The notes: generated by a model not told the origin, from the sequence alone. A stretch of 64,000 nt of DNA from JABDIP01 sp965227455 (GCA_965227455.1 OZ245752.1:4774001-4838000), one strand, 5' to 3'. Shown: positions 43,661-52,099, counted from the stretch's first letter. Made by a program: numbers and translations.

Positions 43661-44503
43661 ATGATCCACCGCGCCGGCCTCCTCTTCCGCCACCGCAGCC
43701 TGGGCCTGGGCACGGTCCTGACCGCGGCGCTGGTCGCCATGGCCGTGGTCAGCCTGCTGTGGACGCCCTACTCGGTAACCGACATCGCGGTGCGCGACCG
43801 GCTGCAGGGGCCGAGCCTGGCGCATTGGCTTGGAACCGACCATCTCGGCCGCGACACCCTGTCGTTGATCATGGCGGGGGCGCAGAACTCCATCGCCGTC
43901 GGCGTGGTCGCGGTCGGCATCGGTCTCTTGGCCGGCGTGCCGCTCGGTCTGGTCGCCGCCGCGCGTGGCGGGTGGCTGGACCAGGCGATCGGCCGGCTGG
44001 TCGACCTCACCTTCGCCTTCCCGGCGATCCTGACCGCCATTCTGATTACCGCGCTCACCTCACCCGGCGCGGTCAACGCGATCGCCGCCATCGGCATCTT
44101 CAACATCGCCGTCTTCGCCCGCGTCGCCCGCGGGGCGGCGGTGCAGCTCTACGGTCGGGAGTTCGTGCGGGCGGCGGCTGCGCTGGGGCGCAGCCGTCTT
44201 GACGTGGCGCTGCGCCATGTCCTGCCGAATATGCTCAGCCCGCTGATCGTGCAAGCGACGATCCAGTTCGCCATCGCCATCCTGGCCGAGGCGGCGCTCA
44301 GCTATCTCGGCCTGGGCACCCGTCCGCCGCAACCGAGCTGGGGCCGCATGCTGCTGGACGCCCAGACCCACATCTATGTGGATCCCGGCCAGGCGATCTT
44401 CCCCGGCCTGGCCATCGCCATGGCCGTCCTCGGCCTCAACCTTCTCGGCGACGGCCTCCGCGACGTCCTCGACCCGCGGCTGAGGATCTTCCGGGCGGGG
44501 TAG
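43661..44503 (+). CDS. Peptide ABC transporter permease (DppC/OppC family)
   Basis: 280 residues. N-terminal helix TVLTAALVAMAVVSLLWTPY, then HWLGTDHLGRDTLSLIMAGA (the DHLGRD motif), and the EAA loop EFVRAAAALGRSRLDVALRH. C-terminal segment GVQIQ-like ETALSYLGLG is present as EAALSYLGLGTRPPQPSWGRM. Partner of the DppB-type gene. Convergent with the M24 protein gene (10 bp apart). No ATPase subunit follows. Confidence 0.93.
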   Translation: MIHRAGLLFRHRSLGLGTVLTAALVAMAVVSLLWTPYSVTDIAVRDRLQGPSLAHWLGTDHLGRDTLSLIMAGAQNSIAVGVVAVGIGLLAGVPLGLVAAARGGWLDQAIGRLVDLTFAFPAILTAILITALTSPGAVNAIAAIGIFNIAVFARVARGAAVQLYGREFVRAAAALGRSRLDVALRHVLPNMLSPLIVQATIQFAIAILAEAALSYLGLGTRPPQPSWGRMLLDAQTHIYVDPGQAIFPGLAIAMAVLGLNLLGDGLRDVLDPRLRIFRAG

Positions 44504-44513
44504 AAGGGCGCGC

Positions 44514-45665
44514 CTATTTCACGATCAATTCCAGCGGCGCCTGGGTCAGCGGCGCGCAGCCATCGGCCGCCACTTCGACCGTCTGGCCGCTGGTCATGGC
44601 CAGGCCGAGATCGCTGTCGAAGATAATGATGTGGATGAAGAACACCATGCCTTCGGCGGCGGGCTCCGGATTGCCATGGAAGAACATCGGCCAGTCCATC
44701 CAGTTCGGCGCATAGGTGGCGCCCAGGCTGTAGCCGCAGGCGTTCAGCCGGTGCGGGCCGAAGCCGCTATCGTCCAGCACCTTCGCATGGGCATCGAACA
44801 CCTCGCCGATCGGGCGGCCGGGTTTTAGCGCTGCCTTGGCCGCCTCGAGCGAGTCGAGGGCGGCGCCATGCATGGCGCGTTGGCGCGGTGAGGGTTCGCC
44901 GATGCGGATGGTGCGCATCAGGCAGGCATGGTAGTGGCGGAAGACGCCGGCGAATTCGAGCGTCAGCTGGTCGTCGGAATCCAGATGCCGGCGGCCGGTG
45001 AAGTAGCGGCACATCAGCGCCCCGCGCCCGGAGCCGATGATGGTCTCGTTGGCCGGATCGTCGCCGCCGCCGGCGAACACCGCCCCCTGCATGGCGGCCA
45101 GGATATCGCCCTCGAAGGCGCCGGGCTCGGCCAGGCGCACGGCCTCCGCATAGGACGCGTCGGCCAGTTCCGCGGCGCGCCGGGCATAGGCAAGCTCGGC
45201 CGGGCTCTTCACCAGGCGCAGCCGGGATACCAGGTCCGACGCATCCACGAAGTCGGCGAACCCCTCCAGGGCCGCGCGCAGGCGAAAGCCGAGGGCCGCG
45301 GTCAGCCCGTAGGCATTCCACTCCACCCCCAGCCGTTTGCCCTTGAGGCCGTGCTCCTCAAGGATCGTGAGCAGCGCCCGCTCCGGCGTGGCGCCTTCGG
45401 AATCCACCCAGACCCGGACATCCTCGATATGCGAGGTGAAGAAGGCCTGGCGCATGTCCGGCGCCCGCGTCAGCAGCGTCATGGTGCCGTCGGCACCCAT
45501 GTACAGGCATTGGAAGTAGACGTAGCCGAAGGTGTCGTAGCCGGTCAGGTAGTACATGCTCTCCTGGCGGAAGAGCAGCATTCCATCCAGGCCGCGCGCC
45601 GCCATGGCGGCGCAGGCCTTCTCCCGGCGCTCCTCCATCTCGACATCGGTGAAATGCAGCGGCAT
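44514..45665 (-). CDS. M24-family protein lacking the metal ligands (creatinase/ectoine-hydrolase-like)
   Basis: 383 residues. N-terminal creatinase domain (about 1-135) and pita-bread C-domain. In metal-dependent members five ligands (Asp, Asp, His, Glu, Glu) bind two metals. Here the corresponding segments read LEFAGVFRHYHACLMRT, CGYSLGATYAPNWMDW, FFIHIIIF and LAMTSGQTVEV, so every ligand is replaced. This resembles metal-free M24 members such as creatinase and ectoine hydrolase (DoeA/EutD). ATG at 45665 overlaps the stop of the upstream nitroreductase-like gene (TGATG). Likely hydrolyses a C-N bond in a compound taken up by this locus. Confidence 0.8.
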   Translation of the reverse strand: MPLHFTDVEMEERREKACAAMAARGLDGMLLFRQESMYYLTGYDTFGYVYFQCLYMGADGTMTLLTRAPDMRQAFFTSHIEDVRVWVDSEGATPERALLTILEEHGLKGKRLGVEWNAYGLTAALGFRLRAALEGFADFVDASDLVSRLRLVKSPAELAYARRAAELADASYAEAVRLAEPGAFEGDILAAMQGAVFAGGGDDPANETIIGSGRGALMCRYFTGRRHLDSDDQLTLEFAGVFRHYHACLMRTIRIGEPSPRQRAMHGAALDSLEAAKAALKPGRPIGEVFDAHAKVLDDSGFGPHRLNACGYSLGATYAPNWMDWPMFFHGNPEPAAEGMVFFIHIIIFDSDLGLAMTSGQTVEVAADGCAPLTQAPLELIVK

Positions 45666-46366
45666 CAGAGGAAACTCGCGATGTCTTCGAGCGGCTTCTT
45701 GCCGATCTCGGGGACGGTGGCATCGGCGGCCGGATGCCCGGCGACCAGGATCATCACCGCCCGCTCGTTCGCCGGCCGGCCCAGGATCCGCGCCAGGAAC
45801 TTCATCGGGCTCGGCGTATGGGTCAGGGTCGCCAGGCCGCAATGGTGCAGGGCCGCGATCAGGAAGCCGGTGGCGATACCGACGCTCTCCTGGACGTAAT
45901 AGTGCTTCACCCGCTCGCCGTCCGGCCCCAGCCCGTAATTCTGCTGGAAGACCACGATCAGCCAGGGGGCAGTTTCCAGGAAAGGCTTGTTGGCGTCGGT
46001 GCCCAGCGGCGCCAGGGCCTGCAGCCAGTCGTCGCCGGCCTTGCCGCCATAGAAGGCCCGCTCCTCCGCCTCCGCCGCTTCGCGGATCCGGCGCTTGATC
46101 TCCGGATCGCCGACCACGGCGAAGTGCCAGGGCTGCATATTGGCGCCGGAGGGCGCGGTGCCGGCGGCGGCGATACAGCGCTCGATCACGGCGCGGGGCA
46201 CCGGCTGGTCGGAGAAGTCGCGCACGGTCCGCCGGCGTCGGATCTCTGCCAGGAAGGCCTCGGCGCGGTCTTGCATCTCCTCTGGCGTGCGCTGCGGCGG
46301 CGGATTGAGCGGGATGTGCGGGTAGAGGGTCACGGGCGGTCCTAGCGACGGGGATTGGGAATCCAC
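45665..46366 (-). CDS. Nitroreductase-superfamily flavoprotein, iodotyrosine-deiodinase-like
   Basis: 233 residues. FMN-binding RRRTVRDFS, AAGTAPSGANMQPWHFAVVG, and the ESVGIATGFLIAALHHCGLAT and THTPSPMKFL segments. The last, together with EERAFYGGKAGDDWLQAL (substrate lid) and NERAVMILVAGHP, resembles iodotyrosine deiodinase homologues more than nitroreductases NfsA/NfsB. Catalyses FMN-dependent reduction or dehalogenation of an aromatic substrate (inferred). Followed by the M24 protein with overlapping start. Start ATG at 46366. Confidence 0.8.
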   Translation of the reverse strand: MDSQSPSLGPPVTLYPHIPLNPPPQRTPEEMQDRAEAFLAEIRRRRTVRDFSDQPVPRAVIERCIAAAGTAPSGANMQPWHFAVVGDPEIKRRIREAAEAEERAFYGGKAGDDWLQALAPLGTDANKPFLETAPWLIVVFQQNYGLGPDGERVKHYYVQESVGIATGFLIAALHHCGLATLTHTPSPMKFLARILGRPANERAVMILVAGHPAADATVPEIGKKPLEDIASFL

Positions 46367-46403
46367 ACCCTATCGCGCCGGGCCGCCCGGATTGAAGTCC
46401 CGC

Positions 46404-47630
46404 TCAACCCTCCGGGCGCGAGGCGGTGAATTCCGGCAGGGTGAAGAGCTCAGCGGGCGCGTCGATCCCGCGCAGGGCGTGCCGGCCGATACTGGTCATT
46501 TCGTGCCCGGCCAGGGCGGCTGCGGCGGCGAAACCGTCCGAAGCCAGCACCGGGCAGCCCAGCGTCTTGCACAGCGGCTCGATGCGGCTGGCGGCGTTGA
46601 CCGTCGGTCCGATGACGGTGAAGTCCAGCCGGTCGGGGGCGCCGATATTGCCGTAGACCACGTCGCCGATGGCCAGGGCCACACCGAAATCCGGCGCCGG
46701 CTCGCCGGCCGCCTTGCGTTCGCCGGCCAGGGCCGCCATCCCGGCCCGGGCGGCCCTGACCGCGTTCAGAGCGGCGGTGGCGGCGCGGCCGGAATCGTCG
46801 TCCTCGATGGGAAAGATCGCCAGCAGCCCGTCGCCGATGAATTTCAGCACCTCGCCGCGAAACGCCTTGATCGGCCCGACCAGCCGCTCGAAATGGGCGT
46901 TCAGCAGATCGATGGTCTTGTTGCTCGGCAGCTGCTCCGACAAGGCCGTGAAGCCGCGCAGGTCGGAGAGCCACAGCACCGCGTTGATGGTCTCGCCGCT
47001 GCCGCGATGGATCTCCCCGGCCAGCACTCGCGCGCCGGAGCGCCGGCCGAGATAGGTCTCCAGCAGTACCGAGGCCGTCTGGCGGGTGACGAGGGTTTCC
47101 AGTGGGCCGGCCAGCCCGGCCGCAAGCTCTGTCAGGGCTGCGATATCGTCCTCGGCGAAGCCGCCGGCGATCTCGGTCGCCCAGGCGACCCGATGGCGCT
47201 GGCCGTCGCCGCAGACCACCGGGCAGGCGAGGTAGTCGGTGGCGCCGGATTCCGCCAGCGCGGCGATCTCCGGATCGGCCGATGCCGGAGACTCCTCGGC
47301 GATCCGGACCCGGCGCATCTCATCGTCGGGACGGGATGGCGGACCGGCGGCCGGTCCGTCGGCGAAGGGCAGCCCGATGTGAAACCGGGGGATCTCAACC
47401 ACCTGGGCCGTATCCCGCCGCCATTCGAAAGAGGACTCCGCGACCAGCGGATGAAGGGCGTGCACGTCCAGCCGGCCATAGCTGATCGCTGCCGGCCCCG
47501 CCGCGAGGCGTTGGCAGAGCCCGTCCAGCAGCGCCGCCAGGGCGCCGCCGCGCGTGCCGTCGCGCATCACCCAATCCGCGGCCCTGGCGGCAGCGGCGGG
47601 GAGGCCGGATTTGCCATTGGCCTCTGCCAT
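46404..47630 (-). CDS. Class III adenylate/guanylate cyclase with N-terminal GAF-like domain
   Basis: 408 residues. The N-terminal half (about 1-190) resembles a GAF-type sensor; the C-terminal catalytic domain (about 210-400) shows metal Asp in VLWLSDLRGFTALSEQL, the second metal Asp in FIGDGLLAIFP, and the transition-state Asn/Arg in IGPTVNAASRIEPL. The purine-specifying residues are not easy to assign, so cAMP or cGMP is unsure. ATG at 47630 has GGAGACC 8 bp before. An upstream in-frame extension is rejected. No membrane segment. Divergent from the ArsR/SRPBCC pair. Confidence 0.85.
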   Translation of the reverse strand: MAEANGKSGLPAAAARAADWVMRDGTRGGALAALLDGLCQRLAAGPAAISYGRLDVHALHPLVAESSFEWRRDTAQVVEIPRFHIGLPFADGPAAGPPSRPDDEMRRVRIAEESPASADPEIAALAESGATDYLACPVVCGDGQRHRVAWATEIAGGFAEDDIAALTELAAGLAGPLETLVTRQTASVLLETYLGRRSGARVLAGEIHRGSGETINAVLWLSDLRGFTALSEQLPSNKTIDLLNAHFERLVGPIKAFRGEVLKFIGDGLLAIFPIEDDDSGRAATAALNAVRAARAGMAALAGERKAAGEPAPDFGVALAIGDVVYGNIGAPDRLDFTVIGPTVNAASRIEPLCKTLGCPVLASDGFAAAAALAGHEMTSIGRHALRGIDAPAELFTLPEFTASRPEG

Positions 47631-47713
47631 CGATTGCGGTCTCCGACATTCCTGGCTCCGGATCCGAGCATAGCGAAATGCGAATGACGGTCCGTAAGGA
47701 ACAATGTAAGTTG

Positions 47714-47729
47714 ACACTTACGTAAGTGT
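47714..47729. promoter_or_regulatory. Perfect 16-bp palindromic operator before the ArsR gene
   Basis: ACACTTACGTAAGTGT, just upstream of the ArsR ATG at 47747, flanked by further GTAAG and CTTAC half-sites at 47706 and 47732. This is the typical place for an ArsR dimer to block the promoter. Confidence 0.72.
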
Positions 47730-47746
47730 TCTCTTACGCTTATTCC

Positions 47747-48067
47747 ATGGACGAGGCATTGCGGGCGCTGTCGGACGGCAACCGGCGGCGCATCCTGTCG
47801 CTGGTCAGCGACAAGGAGCGGACGGCGGGCGAGATCGCCACCCATTTCGATATCAGCCGCCCGGCTGTCTCCCAGCATTTGCGGGTGCTGCTCGAGGCCG
47901 AGTTGCTGCAGGTGCGCATCGACGGCACGCGGCGGCATTACCGGCTCAACTGGCAGTCCATGCGGGCGGTGCGGGCCGGTCTGGAGGCGTTCTGGGACGA
48001 GCGCCTGGCACGGTTGAAACAGGCGGCCGAGGATATTGGCCGACAAGAAGGAGGGATGGATCCATGA
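47747..48067 (+). CDS. ArsR-family transcriptional regulator
   Basis: 106 residues, winged helix-turn-helix. LRALSDGNRRRILSLVSDKE, then GEIATHFDISRPAVSQHLRV and the wing VRIDGTRRHYRLN. No clear metal-binding Cys pair; it belongs to the branch paired with an SRPBCC protein, for which small organic ligands have been suggested. An in-frame GTG at 47726 would lie within the operator, so ATG 47747 is preferred. Overlaps the next gene by ATGA. Confidence 0.92.
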   Translation: MDEALRALSDGNRRRILSLVSDKERTAGEIATHFDISRPAVSQHLRVLLEAELLQVRIDGTRRHYRLNWQSMRAVRAGLEAFWDERLARLKQAAEDIGRQEGGMDP

Positions 48068-48510
48068 CGGCAGGCAATGGCAGCTTGAGGCGCGAGGTCT
48101 TCATCGAGGCGCCGCAGGCGACGGTCTTCGCTTTCTTCACCGATCCGGACAAGATGAGCCGGTGGATGGGCGTTTCGCACGAGCTGGACCCCCGCCAGGG
48201 CGGCATCTTCCTGGTCGATGTCCGCAACGGCAATGTCGCCAAGGGCGAATTCCGCGAGGTGACGCCCAATTCGCGGCTGGTTTTCACCTGGGGTTGGGAT
48301 TCCGAGGAAACCGGCGTGCCGCCCGGCTCGTCGGTCGTCGAGGTCGACTTGGCGCCGAAGGACCATGGCACCCTGCTGGTGTTCACCCATTCCGGGCTGC
48401 CGGAACCGGCTGTGGCGCCGCACACCCAGGGCTGGGAGCACTATCTCGGGCGGCTGACGATCGCGGCTGCCGGCGGCGATGCCGGTCCCGATCCGATGAT
48501 CAAGAGCTGA
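48064..48510 (+). CDS. SRPBCC (AHSA1-like) domain protein
   Basis: 148 residues. START/Bet v1-like ligand-binding fold: REVFIEAPQATVFAFFTDPD, MSRWMGVSHELDPRQGGIF, then VFTWGWDSEETGVPPGSSVV and the final helix GWEHYLGRLTIAA. Encoded with an ArsR regulator, the usual arrangement, and co-translated through an ATGA overlap. Possibly a ligand carrier or polyketide-like cyclase; the real role of such pairs is not known. Confidence 0.9.
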   Translation: MTAGNGSLRREVFIEAPQATVFAFFTDPDKMSRWMGVSHELDPRQGGIFLVDVRNGNVAKGEFREVTPNSRLVFTWGWDSEETGVPPGSSVVEVDLAPKDHGTLLVFTHSGLPEPAVAPHTQGWEHYLGRLTIAAAGGDAGPDPMIKS

Positions 48511-48893
48511 TCGAAGACGCAACCAGGACGACACGCGGCCGTTAAGGGTATGTCGCCGGACCCGGCACCCGTTTTGGTAGAGAGTCCCTGAGCGGATCAC
48601 TTCGCTTGGTTTGGAGCGCCGACTAGGCTGCCCTTGGCACGAGTGCGTGTGCCCGGGTTGAAATTCGACGCGTCGGACGCCGTAAGGCATTCAATCTGGA
48701 ATATTTCCGGCCAGCGACAGGAACCCTTCCCGGAATTAGCAGCTCCATAGTCTCGCAATCTGCGAAAATGCATGTTGCTGTGAAAAGGTTGTACAAAATG
48801 CGGATTGTTAGTAATTCGCTAAAATTTTCAGGATAGGAATTTGTCAACAAACATGGACTCACAATCGCCGCGTTGGCACCGACGAGAGCACGA
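48511..48893. other. Gap with AT-rich right half
   Basis: 383 bp without a recognisable gene. The first half is GC-rich. From about 48760 it is AT-rich (AAAATTTTCAGGATAGG near 48830), which suits a promoter for the gene at 48894. No RNA gene or repeat was recognised. Confidence 0.4.
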
Positions 48894-49328
48894 ATGCACA
48901 CACCCCCCGCGCATGCCACAGTAGAAAATCGCGAAGGTTTGATCCGACTGGCGGACGCTTCCGGTCGGGAACATATATTCGCCCCCTACCGCCTGGACAC
49001 AGCCCTGCCAAAAGCGCCCGGCCTGATCGCATTTGTAAGGCCGGCCCGCGGCGGTCTCTCGAAAACGCGCGGAATCATCAGCCCGCCCTGCTGGGAAGTG
49101 CTCTATATCGAGCAATCCAGCGACGTGTCCTCGCGCGCCGGCGGCTATCTGCGCCAGACCGAAGCCCGCAATCTCGGCGCCACCCTGGTGATGGTGCGCT
49201 GGATGCCCGGCTCCCAGGAAGAGGAGCGGACGGAGATCGAGCGCATGCTGATCGAGGCGCATGATCCGGAACTGAACAAGCGGCCGGAAAAAGACCCGAT
49301 GTCGGCGGTGATGGCGCTGCCCTGGTAA
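48894..49328 (+). CDS. GIY-YIG-nuclease-like protein, degenerate
   Basis: 144 residues. A beta strand GLIAFVRPARGG is followed by WEVLYIEQSSDVSSRAGGYL, in the place of the family's YIGQTSDLxxR motif, and by HVRWMP-like LVMVRWMPGSQEEERTEIERML and HDPELNKRP, which match the catalytic Glu and Asn end of GIY-YIG domains. The Gly of YIG is replaced by Glu, so cutting activity is uncertain. I use the ATG at 48894 (GAGAG before it) over a TTG at 48873. Not in an operon. It may be a stand-alone domesticated nuclease fold. Confidence 0.5.
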   Translation: MHTPPAHATVENREGLIRLADASGREHIFAPYRLDTALPKAPGLIAFVRPARGGLSKTRGIISPPCWEVLYIEQSSDVSSRAGGYLRQTEARNLGATLVMVRWMPGSQEEERTEIERMLIEAHDPELNKRPEKDPMSAVMALPW

Positions 49329-49364
49329 CGCGGCCCGGCGCTGTCCGGTGCGGGCGGCGCTCTC

Positions 49365-49850
49365 CTACCGACCGCGCAATTCGGCGATCGGCTGCCGGTA
49401 TTGCGGCTCGATATCCCAGGGGAAGAAGATCCAGGTATCCTGGCTGACCTCGGTCACGAAGGTGTCGACCAGCGGCCGGCCCGCCGGTTTCGCGTAGATC
49501 GTCGCAAAATGCGCCTTCGGCATCATCTCACGTACCAGCTTGGCGGTCTGGCCGGTATCCACCAGATCGTCGACGATCAGCCAGCCTTCGCCATCGCCCT
49601 CATGCGACTTGAGCACTTTCGGCTCGCGCTGATCCTGATGATCGTAGCTGGCGACGCAGACCGTATCGATCAGCCGCACGTCCAGTTCGCGCGCCAGGAT
49701 CGCCGCCGGGACCAGCCCGCCGCGGGTGATTGCGACGATGCCCTCCCACGGTCCGGACTCCGCCAGTCGCCAGGCCAGCGCCTTGGCGTGGCGATGCAGT
49801 TCCTCCCAGGAAACCGGAAAGCTCTTGTTGAAACCCGCGCCTTCGGCCAC
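49365..49850 (-). CDS. Xanthine (guanine) phosphoribosyltransferase
   Basis: 161 residues, type I phosphoribosyltransferase. PRPP-binding loop LIVDDLVDTGQTAKLV, N-terminal AITRGGLVPAAILAREL, and C-terminal WIFFPWDIEPQYRQP which is typical of XGPRT (Gpt). The true start is a GTG at 49850, with GGGAGAGAAG 4 bp before; longer in-frame extensions read through a hairpin. Salvages xanthine and guanine to nucleotides. Followed convergently by the gene at 48894. Confidence 0.88.
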   Translation of the reverse strand: MAEGAGFNKSFPVSWEELHRHAKALAWRLAESGPWEGIVAITRGGLVPAAILARELDVRLIDTVCVASYDHQDQREPKVLKSHEGDGEGWLIVDDLVDTGQTAKLVREMMPKAHFATIYAKPAGRPLVDTFVTEVSQDTWIFFPWDIEPQYRQPIAELRGR

Positions 49851-49955
49851 GTCTTCTCTCCCTCGCCCCATTCCGCCGCACCGGCGGCCGACGGTCTTAT
49901 AGACGAGCGTTTTGCGGCCGGCAACGCGGCGGAACCTTTGGCGCATTCGCGAAAT

Positions 49956-50037
49956 CGGCACCGGCCCGCTCCCCCGCCCGGCCACCCATTCAGGATACTG
50001 CCGTTGGGTGGCCGGGCGGGGGAGCGGGCCGGTGCCG
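49956..50037. repeat. Perfect 33-bp inverted repeat
   Basis: Left arm 49956-49988 and right arm 50005-50037 match exactly, with a 16-base loop. The stem is very GC-rich (CGGCACCGGCCCGCTCCCCC as its first part). It lies between the DUF4864 gene and the phosphoribosyltransferase gene on the minus strand, 15 bp after the stop of the first. A transcription terminator or a recombination-prone relic is possible. Confidence 0.9.
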
Positions 50038-50052
50038 CGGCGCAATCTACCG

Positions 50053-50493
50053 CTAGGTGGTTCGATCGTCGCTGGGGCTCAGGGTCACGCCGCTGATCCG
50101 CCAGCTGCCGTCCGGCTGCCGCTCCATGAAGTAATGGGCGATCACCGGCACGCCATCGGGTCCGACGAACAGCACCCGCTGGGCCAGCTGGCCGCCTTCG
50201 ACCACCAGATCCAGGAACTGCACCTCGCGCGGCCGGTAGACCGCGGCATAGCCTGAGCGGACCATCTGCATGAACCGGTCCGGCGTCTGGAACATCGCCT
50301 GGATGCCCGGCGAGGCATAGCCGAACGCCTCGACGGCGCGATCCCCCTTGAAGGCGTTCAACTGGCTTTGGATGACCGAGACGATGGCATTGCCGTCGGT
50401 GTCGGATGGCGACGCCTCCTGGCTCCAGGCCGGCGCGGTGGCTAGGGCGGCGATCAGGACAAGGATTGCGGGCAACAGACGAAACAGGGGCAT
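50053..50493 (-). CDS. DUF4864-type exported protein
   Basis: 146 residues. Signal peptide (MPLFRLLPAILVLIAALATA, cleavage near PAWSQ), then an NTF2-like core: IVSVIQSQLNAFKGDRAVEA, FGYASPGIQAMFQTPDRFMQ, and GSWRISGVTLSP. Matches the DUF4864 pattern found mostly in alphaproteobacteria. Secreted or periplasmic, function unknown. ATG at 50493, with GAGGT upstream; an in-frame earlier ATG at 50634 has no support. Confidence 0.82.
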   Translation of the reverse strand: MPLFRLLPAILVLIAALATAPAWSQEASPSDTDGNAIVSVIQSQLNAFKGDRAVEAFGYASPGIQAMFQTPDRFMQMVRSGYAAVYRPREVQFLDLVVEGGQLAQRVLFVGPDGVPVIAHYFMERQPDGSWRISGVTLSPSDDRTT

Positions 50494-50587
50494 GGGGGAC
50501 CTCGCGACGCTTGCCGGGCACGATCCTCCCGGCCTGCGAAGAGAGTTGGTCCGATTGCGCCCCATGTCCAGCCTGACGGTTGGATCG

Positions 50588-51727
50588 TCAGCGGACGTAG
50601 AGATGCACCTCGGCGCCGGCGGCGCCGGGATCACTCCAGTTCGTCTCGGTCAGCTGATCGTCCGGCAGGCCCATTTCGGCCAGGATCCGGCGGACCTCCC
50701 CGGCATGATCGCGGGCCTGCTGCAGTTCCGCCTCGGTGCCGACCGCGACCAGCGTGAATAACGCATCCGCCCGGCGTTCCAGGGCCAGGGAGGCCGCCCG
50801 ATAGAGCGGCTGCTCATAGCGGATGTCGTCGTCCTCGAAGCGGATCACCACCAGCGGGCTGTCGCCGGGCCGCGGCGGACGCGGGCTGTCGGGCCGGGCC
50901 GCGATATCGGGAACGGCGCGATTGGCCAGGCTGATCCCATAGGGCTCGCCATTGGCGATGGCCAGCCGCAGGATCTGGAGATTGGCGCGCTCGGCGGCCA
51001 CATAGGCCCGCAGCGCGGCCAAATCCTGCTCGGCTTCGGACAGCATGGTCGACAGCGCATCGCCGGCCGTCACGGCATCGCGCAGCAGCACGTCCCGGAT
51101 CGTCCGTTCGCCGGCGGTGGCCCCTGTCATGTCGATCTCCGATCGCAGGGCTTGCGCGGCTTCGCTTGCCGCCTCGCCATCGGCCGCGATCCGTCCGGTC
51201 AGCCGGACCAGCGCCGGATCGTCGCTGGCCAGCCGGTCCAGTGCCGAAAGCGCCTGCCGCCAGCGCCGTTCCAATACCGGATCGGCCGCATCCGGGTCGG
51301 ATTGCAGGCCCCTGTCGATACGCTCGGCCAGCGCTACGTAGTCCTCGGAGCGTTCGGCCGCCGTTGCGCGCAATTGCTGCAGCCGCCGGTCGCTGCCGGT
51401 GGTGGACCTCGCAATCTCCGCCAACTCGTCGCGAACCTCTCGCAGCGCCTCGGCGACCGGGGTTTCGCCGGTCGGCAGGGCCGACAGCCGGGCCGGCTGG
51501 AAGGCGCCCGCGTTGAGGCTGAGCACCGCCGGCCAATCGGTCGCGGCGGCGGCCGGCACGTAGATTCCGGCGGTGGACCCGACATCGGGCTCGCCCGTCA
51601 GGGCCGGCCATAGGGGTTGCGGATTGGGGACACACGCCGTTGCCAGCAGCGCCGCAAGAATCGGCGCACCGGGCATTGGGAAAAGCAGGCTGAACACCCG
51701 CGCGCGGAATTCAAGGCTGCGACGCAT
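50588..51727 (-). CDS. Putative lipoprotein with long helical region
   Basis: 379 residues. Lipoprotein signal: a hydrophobic stretch ending LLATAC at about residue 32. The mature part is largely helical, with coiled-coil-like heptads (about 110-260), and a C-terminal alpha/beta stretch (PLVVIRFEDDDIRYEQPLYR, then a coiled loop and TEAELQQARDHAGEVRRILA) with OmpA/SPOR-like features but no named domain. Probably envelope-associated. The ATG at 51727 has AGGTGCGCG upstream. No family assigned. Confidence 0.65.
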   Translation of the reverse strand: MRRSLEFRARVFSLLFPMPGAPILAALLATACVPNPQPLWPALTGEPDVGSTAGIYVPAAAATDWPAVLSLNAGAFQPARLSALPTGETPVAEALREVRDELAEIARSTTGSDRRLQQLRATAAERSEDYVALAERIDRGLQSDPDAADPVLERRWRQALSALDRLASDDPALVRLTGRIAADGEAASEAAQALRSEIDMTGATAGERTIRDVLLRDAVTAGDALSTMLSEAEQDLAALRAYVAAERANLQILRLAIANGEPYGISLANRAVPDIAARPDSPRPPRPGDSPLVVIRFEDDDIRYEQPLYRAASLALERRADALFTLVAVGTEAELQQARDHAGEVRRILAEMGLPDDQLTETNWSDPGAAGAEVHLYVR

Positions 51728-51914
51728 CGCGCACCTATGATACCAGAGGGCAGGCGGCACCGCAGACGCTTTGCCACACCCCGTGGCCAACGCGCAACAG
51801 TTGCGTTCCGGCCGGCGCAAATCCGCTCTTGCCACCGAAACACCTCTCGCGTAGGTTCCCGCTTCCCGACGGGCCGGCATGCGGCATCGCGCCGCCCCGC
51901 CCGTCGCGGCTCCA

Positions 51915-51991
51915 GCGCCCGTAGCTCAATTGGATAGAGCGTCTGACTACGGATCAGGAGGTTGGGAGTTCGAGTCTTCCCGGGCGCGCCA
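51915..51991 (+). tRNA. tRNA-Arg (anticodon ACG)
   Basis: 77 nt. Acceptor arm GCGCCCG pairs with CGGGCGC at the 3' end, discriminator G, and CCA encoded (51989-51991). D arm GCTC...GAGC, anticodon loop CTACGGA giving ACG (inosine at the wobble place, reading CGU/CGC/CGA), variable region, and T arm GGAGTTCGAGTCTTCC. The DNA downstream is atypical. Confidence 0.97.
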
Positions 51992-52099
51992 TGTTTCTGC
52001 GAGAGCGATTTCGGCCAGGCGTCGGAGGCCAGGAGCCGCCAAAAAAACTGGGCGCAAACCGTAGCACCCGAGTTCGTGGCGTGCATGTCCGATCGGGAC

